Positions 1 to 5,602 of a stretch of 14,209 nt of DNA are shown here, piece after piece. Position 1 is the first letter of the stretch, and each line of letters starts with the position of its first letter. Origin of the DNA: an uncultured Ruminococcus sp. (lineage in GTDB: Bacteria; Bacillota; Clostridia; Oscillospirales; Ruminococcaceae); contig CAJKFZ010000048.1 of NCBI GenBank assembly GCA_905199285.1, positions 1 through 14,209 of the forward strand, written 5' to 3'. The notes under the pieces were generated by a model. It saw only the letters and a program-made list of their open reading frames with translations. It did not search any database and was not told the origin of the DNA. The translations under genes and the position numbers were made by a program.

Positions 1-24
1 ACGCTGTCTCCCTTAAACCCTCTG

Positions 25-48
25 CCAAAGGGTGAATCCACCCTTTGG
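25..48. repeat. Perfect 10-bp-stem hairpin at the left edge
   Basis: CCAAAGGGTG (25-34) and CACCCTTTGG (39-48) are exact reverse complements around the 4-nt loop AATC. The flanks are also structured text of the kind often dispersed between genes in gut clostridia (CCCTTAAACCC before, AAACCCGC after). There is no T-tract on either side, so it is not a classical terminator. It may be one end of a dispersed intergenic repeat, or a structured 3' end of a gene outside the window. The hairpin is certain; its nature is not. Confidence 0.5.
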
Positions 49-60
49 AAACCCGCTATT

Positions 61-101
61 AATAATAAAAAATACTCCATAAAGGAGTATTTTTTATTAT
101 T
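61..101 (-). terminator. Bidirectional intrinsic terminator downstream of hydA2
   Basis: An 18-bp perfect inverted repeat: 61-78 (A-rich, ending TACTCC) pairs with 84-101 (GGAGTA then T-rich) around a 5-nt loop. The A-run on the left arm and T-run on the right arm give a U-tract in either direction. It lies about 110 bp beyond the hydA2 stop and probably ends the adhE-hydA2 transcript, while also serving any convergent gene to the left. Positions 102-211, between it and hydA2, show no ORF or other structure I trust. Confidence 0.75.
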
Positions 102-211
102 AGAGTAAATTCCATAGGTCAAATACATCTTTAACAAAGGATCAATGAAGAAAGTGTCATCCTTAAATCAATAAAAGCAACTATAGCCGTCATGCCATTA
201 TTCAAAATTGA

Positions 212-1633
212 TCACTTCAGGACAGAAACGGCGTCGGCAATGGTTTTCTCAAAGGCTTCTTTACCGTATTTGTCTACCTCTGCCTTATCCTTCATTCCGT
301 GAGTAAGACAACCTGCTCCGCCTATACAGCCTCCAACACAAGCCATTCCCTCAATGAAATTGCCATCCAACACATTTTTGCTCTTTTTCATTAAAGCAGT
401 ACGGCATTCCTCTATACCGTTACACGGAACTGCTTTCAGTTCAAAGTCGATATTCTGCTCTTTAAGTCCCTGAGCGGCAGCGTCTGAAAGTCCACCAGAA
501 CGTGCGAAAATTCTTCCGTAATACGATGCATTATCAAGAACATCCTCCGGAAGCGATGTTATATCAATATCACGGCTGTCAAAAAGCGCCTGTAGCTCTT
601 CAAAAGTGAGTACAGCGTCTATATATGGTTTTACGGTATCAAGCTGTGCCTCGGCTTTCTTTGCGGTACATGGACCGATAAAAACTGTTTTGGCGTTTTC
701 AGTCGTTTCTTTGATGTATTTTGCAATGGTCGCCATCGGCGAAAGATTATGAGAAACATATTGCAGCATATCCGGAAATGCAGATTTTATGTACTTGACA
801 AATGCCGGACAGCAGGAACTTGTAAGAAATCCTTTTTCGGCAAGCTCTTTTGATTCTTCCATTGCAACCATATCTGCTCCGAGAGCAGCTTCTACGACCG
901 TATGGAATCCCAGTTTTTTCAGTCCGGATATAACCTGTCCAAGCTTTGCGTAAGTAAACTGACTCGAAATTGACGGCGCTACAATAGCATATATCTTATA
1001 TTTTTTTCCTTCTTCGTTTTTCTTTATCAGATCTATAACGTTGAGGATATATGATTTATCGGTAATAGCTCCAAACGGACACTGGTAAACACAAGCTCCG
1101 CAGTTTGTACATTTATCATTGTCAATTGAAGCGGCGTTTTCATCGTTTATCTTGATCGCCTTGACTTTGCAGGCTACCTGACACGGACGCTTGCGGTTTA
1201 TAATCGCTGAATACGGACACACCTTTGCGCACTGTCCGCATTCAACGCACTTGGATTTATCAATGTGCGCCACATGATTGTGGTCGAACGAGATCGCTCC
1301 CCTTTTGCAGACATCCTCGCAGCGGTGCGCAAGGCATCCACGGCAGGAATCAGTTACGTCATATCCCGCAGCCGGACATTCGTCGCAGGCAATATCAATG
1401 ACCTCGATAATATTCGTATTTTCTTTGTCGCCGCCCATTGCCATTTTTACACGCTCGGCAAGAATCGCACGTTCTTTATAAACACAGCAGCGCATAGTTG
1501 GGACTTTGCCGGGAACTATCATTTTTGGAATATCCATAACGTTTTCAAGCAAGGTATCATTCCAAGCCTGCCTTGCCACTTCACGCAGCACTTTATATTT
1601 CAAGTGCTGTATTTTTGTATCAAATTTTCTCAT
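212..1633 (-). CDS. hydA2: Monomeric ferredoxin-dependent [FeFe]-hydrogenase, group B-like (HydA2)
   Basis: This 473-aa enzyme is expected to reduce protons to H2 with reduced ferredoxin in the cytoplasm. The N-terminal half carries iron-sulfur sites: C97-x2-C100-x4-C105-x3-C109, C129/C132/C135/C139 and C175/C178/C181/C185, plus an extra pair C151/C155. The H-domain has all three H-cluster motifs: TSSCCPAF (C274 proton relay, C275 ligand), GPCTAKKAE (C322, K325, E328) and ACVGGCIGG (C432, C436). Gly replaces the usual Met of the second motif, and the third reads CVGGC rather than CPGGC, which resembles group B rather than classical group A enzymes. The start is set by AGGAGG just upstream of ATG 1633. 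The gene follows the phosphatase gene by 11 bp and is the last of its operon. The family is certain; the subgroup is inferred from motifs. Confidence 0.93.
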   Translation of the reverse strand: MRKFDTKIQHLKYKVLREVARQAWNDTLLENVMDIPKMIVPGKVPTMRCCVYKERAILAERVKMAMGGDKENTNIIEVIDIACDECPAAGYDVTDSCRGCLAHRCEDVCKRGAISFDHNHVAHIDKSKCVECGQCAKVCPYSAIINRKRPCQVACKVKAIKINDENAASIDNDKCTNCGACVYQCPFGAITDKSYILNVIDLIKKNEEGKKYKIYAIVAPSISSQFTYAKLGQVISGLKKLGFHTVVEAALGADMVAMEESKELAEKGFLTSSCCPAFVKYIKSAFPDMLQYVSHNLSPMATIAKYIKETTENAKTVFIGPCTAKKAEAQLDTVKPYIDAVLTFEELQALFDSRDIDITSLPEDVLDNASYYGRIFARSGGLSDAAAQGLKEQNIDFELKAVPCNGIEECRTALMKKSKNVLDGNFIEGMACVGGCIGGAGCLTHGMKDKAEVDKYGKEAFEKTIADAVSVLK

Positions 1634-1644
1634 CTGCCTACCTC

Positions 1645-2817
1645 CTAAAAATAGCTTACTTTAATACGCTTGCCCATTTTTTTAAGACAGGCGGAAAGCT
1701 CTTCCACAAGATTCATCTTGATGCTGAAATTTATAGGCAGATCGGGATTCTGATGCGCCGGATTGATCGCTCTTCCAACATAGAAGTTTATATCGGTAGC
1801 TTCCTCAAAAAGCAGTCGGCATATAAGCGCAGCTCCGTCACGTTTAAAACTCCACTGTTCATAACATTCATTTTTATCAAGATAATCCTTGGCATATTCA
1901 AGTACTTTATTTACTGTGATAACTCCTTCTGTAACAAGGTCAACACCCTCAAGTTCGGCAGTCGGAGGAATATCAGAACGTTCAAAATTAAGGCTCGGAC
2001 GAAGCGGTTTGCGAAGATATTTTGCGGCAATTGAAGAAGTTGTTCCACCGCATATAATATGCTTTCCCTCTTTTGAAAAGAAAAGTGACATCATTCTGTC
2101 GCAGTCGCTTCTGTTAGACGGAGGTCCGAAAAGAAGATTCATAGGTTCTCTTCTGCGTATCTTTATAATGCACGCCGTAGCGTCGTCACCCGGCTCGTTT
2201 CCGTAAAGTTTGTTGCATTCGTCAATAAGAATAGTTGAAAGCGTTTTAGCTGTATATCCGCAGTTTGAAAGCGCTTCCATAAATTCAATTATCTCTTCAC
2301 GCTTCCATCCGAAATTATATGCCGTTCCGATTCCGGCATGGGGACAGCCGTCGCTCATGGCGATAAAAATATCGTTTTCGCAAAGCTTTATCGTTGATTT
2401 ATAAATACGTTTTCCGTCAATATTCATTTCCATTTTCGGATAATCGTAATTCTCGTTATTGCGGATAAGAATTACATGAGGATTATCATACTGGATTATA
2501 TCGGCTGTTTCATTATCTTTAATATGGATTATAGTAAAGGTAGAGTAAGCTACTCCTCTTACGGAACAAACCGGAAGCGTTGCCGCAATAGTGCTTACGC
2601 ATTCTTCTATGGAAAGTCCGGCCGCCATCATGGTCGAAATTATTTTCGATGTAAGAGTTGAAAGAATACTCGCCTTAACCCCGCTTCCTAATCCGTCGGC
2701 AAGAACGATAACGGTTGAATTTTCGTTTTCTTCAACAATATCAACATGATCGCCGCAAAGCTCCTCGCCGTAATGAAAAATACTTTTATAACCGATATCT
2801 GCACAAAGATTATTCAT
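1645..2817 (-). CDS. SpoIIE/PP2C-type serine/threonine phosphatase with unassigned C-terminal domain
   Basis: 390 aa. Residues about 1-222 form a PP2C/SpoIIE phosphatase with the metal-binding signatures ADGLGSG (D41, G42), MSDG (D156) and GDDAT (D211, D212). The family dephosphorylates phosphoserine or phosphothreonine on partner proteins. Residues about 225-390 form a second domain I cannot assign; it has GPPSNRSDC (231-239), CGGTTSS (256-262) and a run rich in acidic and hydrophobic residues. There is no signal peptide or membrane segment. The ATG at 2817 overlaps the hydS stop by 8 bp (ATGAATAA), implying translational coupling, with AAAGGAG upstream inside hydS. Such a phosphatase accompanies sensory hydrogenases in several anaerobes, so it probably transmits the HydS signal; the APH-fold kinase in the same operon is a plausible opposing partner. 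The target is unknown. Confidence 0.88.
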   Translation of the reverse strand: MNNLCADIGYKSIFHYGEELCGDHVDIVEENENSTVIVLADGLGSGVKASILSTLTSKIISTMMAAGLSIEECVSTIAATLPVCSVRGVAYSTFTIIHIKDNETADIIQYDNPHVILIRNNENYDYPKMEMNIDGKRIYKSTIKLCENDIFIAMSDGCPHAGIGTAYNFGWKREEIIEFMEALSNCGYTAKTLSTILIDECNKLYGNEPGDDATACIIKIRRREPMNLLFGPPSNRSDCDRMMSLFFSKEGKHIICGGTTSSIAAKYLRKPLRPSLNFERSDIPPTAELEGVDLVTEGVITVNKVLEYAKDYLDKNECYEQWSFKRDGAALICRLLFEEATDINFYVGRAINPAHQNPDLPINFSIKMNLVEELSACLKKMGKRIKVSYF

Positions 2818-4486
2818 CCGATATCGACTCCTTTAACTTGGAAAGCGCAATCTTGGTCTCAGCGGCAGTTTCACCAAGCAGTGACGCTATTTCCTGAACG
2901 ATACGCATCTGCTTTTCAACGACCTTATCAGCAACTTCAGCAGTCTGACGGCTGATGCTTTCCTTTCTTTCTCTGGCTTCTTCTTCATCAGTAACGTCAC
3001 GCATGATTCCTATAAGCAGGTGAGAATCCTTTTCGTGAACGATAGTCTGCTCCACATAGCGGTTATACTCGGCAAGATATGTACGCTGATTGCGGACTTT
3101 CTCCCCTTTTGCGAGAACATTTATGAAAGCTGTAGGATCAAGAATGCGGATGACCTGATCTCCTAAAATATCCGATGCGCTGCGTATATTCATAATCGCT
3201 CTTGCAGCATCGTTTATCTGCTGAACCTCAAGCTCCTCGTTAAGAACGATAAGACCGTTCGGCGTATTCTTTACGATAGTATCGGAAAAGCTCTCCGCTC
3301 TGTCTTTCAGGAACGGCAGACACATAGAATACTCCGCCTTGCCCTGACAAATAGCGATTGCCTTTTCACGGCAGGTATTATAACCGCATGAGCCGCAATT
3401 CAGATGATCAGACGGCTTGGTCTTACCCATTTTGCGAAGAACGTTATCTATTTCCATATCCGACGGAACTGCAAGCCGATGCTCAATATATGTGAAACTT
3501 TTGTGCATTTCATCAATTTCCGGCTGGATAACATCGAAATTTTCAATTCCGGCATAATTTGCCACCGAGGCATAATCCTTTACCGGAGAACGATGGTATT
3601 TTTCCATAACAGGACCGCCAATACAGCTTCCTGAACATACTGACATTTCAATAAAGCACTTATTAATATTTCCGCTTTCAATATCACGCAAAGCTGCCAT
3701 ACAGTTTTCAACACCGTCGATAGCTATATATGTATATCCGTTGATGTTCTGCTCCATGGTTTTCAAGATGCCGCCTGTTGTCGGGAAGAAACGTGCAAGA
3801 CTGTTTTTCTGGCTGTCAACTTCCTGTTTAAGCTCGATCTTCTCGCTTTTAAGCCAGCCTGTGAGCTCCTCGAAAGTAAGAACGGCGTCAACTATTCCCT
3901 CGTAATATTCAGCCTCGTCCTTTTTGGCAACGCATGGACCGATAAATACTGTTTTAGCATTCGGGATTCTCTTCTTGATGTCCATGCAATGCGCCTGCAT
4001 TGGCGATACAACGTCGGCAAGATATTTAAGCTCCGCCGGGAAATATTTCTGAATAAGAAGATTCAGCGAATGGCAGCAGGATGAAATAAGGATATTTCTT
4101 TCCTCTTCCCGAAGAATGCGTTCATATTCATTTTTTACGATAGTTGCGCCGACTGCGGTTTCTTCAACATCGTAGAATCCAAGCTTCTGAAGAGATTCAC
4201 GCATAATGTTGATTCCAACGCCGTCATAATTCGCAATAAACGACGGTGCAAGACTGACAACAACAGGATTTTCTCCTTGCAGAAGAACCTTGCATTTTTC
4301 AATTCCGTCAGCTATTTCCTTAGCATTCTGCGGACAGACAACAAAACACTGACCGCATAGGATACATTCGTTGCCTATAATATGCGCCTGATTTCCTGAA
4401 AAACGTATTGCCTTTACAGGACAGTGACGAATGCATTTATAACAGTTTTTACAGTTGGATTTTTTTAATGTAAGCCAATTTGACAT
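2810..4486 (-). CDS. hydS: Sensory-type [FeFe]-hydrogenase with FeS and PAS domains (HydS)
   Basis: 558 aa. Order of domains: two [4Fe-4S] ferredoxin motifs (C12/C15/C18/C22 and C41/C44/C47/C51); H-cluster domain about 75-330 with SSCCHS (C137, C138), GPCVAKKDE (C185, K188, E191) and SVCSGSCIGG (C284, C288); a CxxCxxxxC-x16-C four-Cys FeS motif (C364, C367, C372, C389); a PAS domain about 395-500; and a charged helical tail about 500-558, probably coiled coil. All four cluster-binding Cys are present, but second-sphere residues differ from catalytic enzymes (Gly for Met before PC185, Ser around C284). This architecture matches putative H2 sensors (HydS) rather than bulk H2 producers. The start follows AGAGGAG at an unusually long spacing of about 12 nt. 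It lies 21 bp after the [2Fe-2S] gene and overlaps the phosphatase gene. Cytosolic; the sensing role is inferred. Confidence 0.92.
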   Translation of the reverse strand: MSNWLTLKKSNCKNCYKCIRHCPVKAIRFSGNQAHIIGNECILCGQCFVVCPQNAKEIADGIEKCKVLLQGENPVVVSLAPSFIANYDGVGINIMRESLQKLGFYDVEETAVGATIVKNEYERILREEERNILISSCCHSLNLLIQKYFPAELKYLADVVSPMQAHCMDIKKRIPNAKTVFIGPCVAKKDEAEYYEGIVDAVLTFEELTGWLKSEKIELKQEVDSQKNSLARFFPTTGGILKTMEQNINGYTYIAIDGVENCMAALRDIESGNINKCFIEMSVCSGSCIGGPVMEKYHRSPVKDYASVANYAGIENFDVIQPEIDEMHKSFTYIEHRLAVPSDMEIDNVLRKMGKTKPSDHLNCGSCGYNTCREKAIAICQGKAEYSMCLPFLKDRAESFSDTIVKNTPNGLIVLNEELEVQQINDAARAIMNIRSASDILGDQVIRILDPTAFINVLAKGEKVRNQRTYLAEYNRYVEQTIVHEKDSHLLIGIMRDVTDEEEARERKESISRQTAEVADKVVEKQMRIVQEIASLLGETAAETKIALSKLKESISDE

Positions 4487-4507
4487 AGCTAAGACATTCT
4501 CCTCTCT

Positions 4508-4747
4508 TTATAGTCTCGCCTTAATATTATTCTCAAAAAACTCTTTTACCGTATCGGGAGTTACAGAGAAAAATTCATCGTCAACATTAACGCATACGCC
4601 CTTCTGACAGTTTCCCATGCAGAATGTTCCTCCCAGTTCGACCTTGTCCCCAAGATCGTTCTCGGAAATAAGATACTGAAGCTGTTCAACTACGCTGCGT
4701 GAGCCTTTGATATGGCATGAACTGCCGATACATATTGTTACTTTCAT
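4508..4747 (-). CDS. Thioredoxin-like [2Fe-2S] ferredoxin (NuoE/HydC-like, short)
   Basis: 79 aa with C6-x4-C11 and C43-x3-C47, the ligand pattern of thioredoxin-fold [2Fe-2S] proteins such as NuoE and the small subunit of bifurcating hydrogenases; C52 is an extra Cys. It is the bare domain, without the helical N-terminus of NuoE. I chose ATG 4747 because AAGGAGG lies at a good distance before it; an ATG 30 bp upstream (4777) lacks a ribosome binding site and would add ten atypical residues. The gene precedes hydS by 21 bp, suggesting that it passes electrons to or from HydS. It is separated from the kinase gene by 82 bp with a hairpin. Soluble and cytoplasmic by composition. The partner assignment is inference. 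Confidence 0.88.
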   Translation of the reverse strand: MKVTICIGSSCHIKGSRSVVEQLQYLISENDLGDKVELGGTFCMGNCQKGVCVNVDDEFFSVTPDTVKEFFENNIKARL

Positions 4748-4789
4748 TTGTAAATTCCTCCTTAAATAATCTGTCATTATATGTAGATG

Positions 4790-4819
4790 ACTGCGGATTT
4801 TATTTTAAAAATCCGCAGT
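4790..4819 (-). other. Strong intercistronic hairpin between kinase and [2Fe-2S] genes
   Basis: ACTGCGGATTTT (4790-4801) pairs perfectly with AAAATCCGCAGT (4808-4819). On the minus strand it follows the kinase stop by about 10 bp, but no U-tract follows, so it is not a standard intrinsic terminator. A TATAAT-like hexamer (4776-4781) lies just downstream without a recognisable -35. It could stabilise the 3' end of the adhE-kinase message, be a processing site, or be a partial terminator that sets the ratio of adhE to hyd gene expression. Confidence 0.6.
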
Positions 4820-4829
4820 AGCAGAGCTA

Positions 4830-5579
4830 TTAATCATAATCGACAACGTCTACCCAAGAAAGCAGAAATTCCCGTTCCTTTTCGTTGCCCTTTACAGACT
4901 GTGAAGCCGCTACTATCGGCATCCACTTCTGAACATACTGTTTTGCAGTGTTGCTCTTTTCGCAGAAAATATCGAGATATTTATGAGCTCCGTCAATATC
5001 TCCGCTAAGCCAGAATAGCAGATAAGTTCTTGCCGCATCAGCCGAGGCATTTCCCTGAGTTACATGAGCCCAGTCTATAATATACGGCGTTCCGTCTTCT
5101 GTGATAATAATATTTGACGGATTAAGATCACCGTGACACACCTTATTGTGCTTAGGCATACTGTCAAGACGTGTATGCAGATCATATCTTGTCGTTGCAT
5201 CAAGCTCGCAGGAGCTTATTTTGCGGTTCATCTTGTCCTTGAGCTTGTTCAGAAGAGGACAGCTTTTAGACTGTATTTCCAGCTGAATATCAACCAGCAT
5301 TTCAATATATGAACGCTTCTTGTCAGGGTTTTCTTCCATAAGCTGAGCAAGTGTTTTGCCTTCTATAAACTCTGAAACGATCGCCCATTTTCCTTCGGTC
5401 ATAGTTACTTCAAGAATTTTAGGAATATTAAGTCCTGTTTCTTCAACACGGGACTGATTAAGAGCTTCGTTCAGCACGTCTGCCTTTGAATAATCATTAT
5501 TGAAAACCTTAATGCAGGTATTATCGTCACGGTAAATAGTTTTATTGTTTCTTACTGCAATTACTCTGTCAAGTTTCAT
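4830..5579 (-). CDS. APH/choline-kinase-fold protein kinase-like phosphotransferase
   Basis: 249 aa with protein-kinase-like fold signatures: CIKVF with K24 as the likely ATP lysine, the hinge region SEFIEGKTL (69-77), the catalytic loop CHGDLNPSN (H149, D151, N156) and the metal-binding IIDW (D169). The HGDxxxxN form is typical of aminoglycoside phosphotransferases, choline kinases and some atypical Ser/Thr kinases. An antibiotic-resistance role is unlikely in this context: it sits 23 bp after adhE, before the hyd genes, and shares an operon with a PP2C-type phosphatase. In the R. albus hydS unit a gene in this role is described as a Ser/Thr protein kinase. ATG 5579 is preceded by AAAGGAGG. 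No membrane segment. The fold is sure; the substrate (protein or small molecule) is unknown. Confidence 0.85.
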   Translation of the reverse strand: MKLDRVIAVRNNKTIYRDDNTCIKVFNNDYSKADVLNEALNQSRVEETGLNIPKILEVTMTEGKWAIVSEFIEGKTLAQLMEENPDKKRSYIEMLVDIQLEIQSKSCPLLNKLKDKMNRKISSCELDATTRYDLHTRLDSMPKHNKVCHGDLNPSNIIITEDGTPYIIDWAHVTQGNASADAARTYLLFWLSGDIDGAHKYLDIFCEKSNTAKQYVQKWMPIVAASQSVKGNEKEREFLLSWVDVVDYD

Positions 5580-5602
5580 ACTATCGTTCCTCCTTTACTC
5601 TT

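Noticed and set aside
1265..2404. Plus-strand open frames opposite hydA2 and the phosphatase gene
   Set aside because: They overlap well-supported genes and encode no recognisable motif.
4748..4777. Longer N-terminus of the [2Fe-2S] protein (start 4777)
   Set aside because: No ribosome binding site before it, whereas AAGGAGG lies directly before ATG 4747, and the family motif begins right after that start.
4830..5579. Aminoglycoside-resistance gene
   Set aside because: The fold is shared by many kinases, and the operon context with hydS, phosphatase and adhE points to metabolism or signalling.
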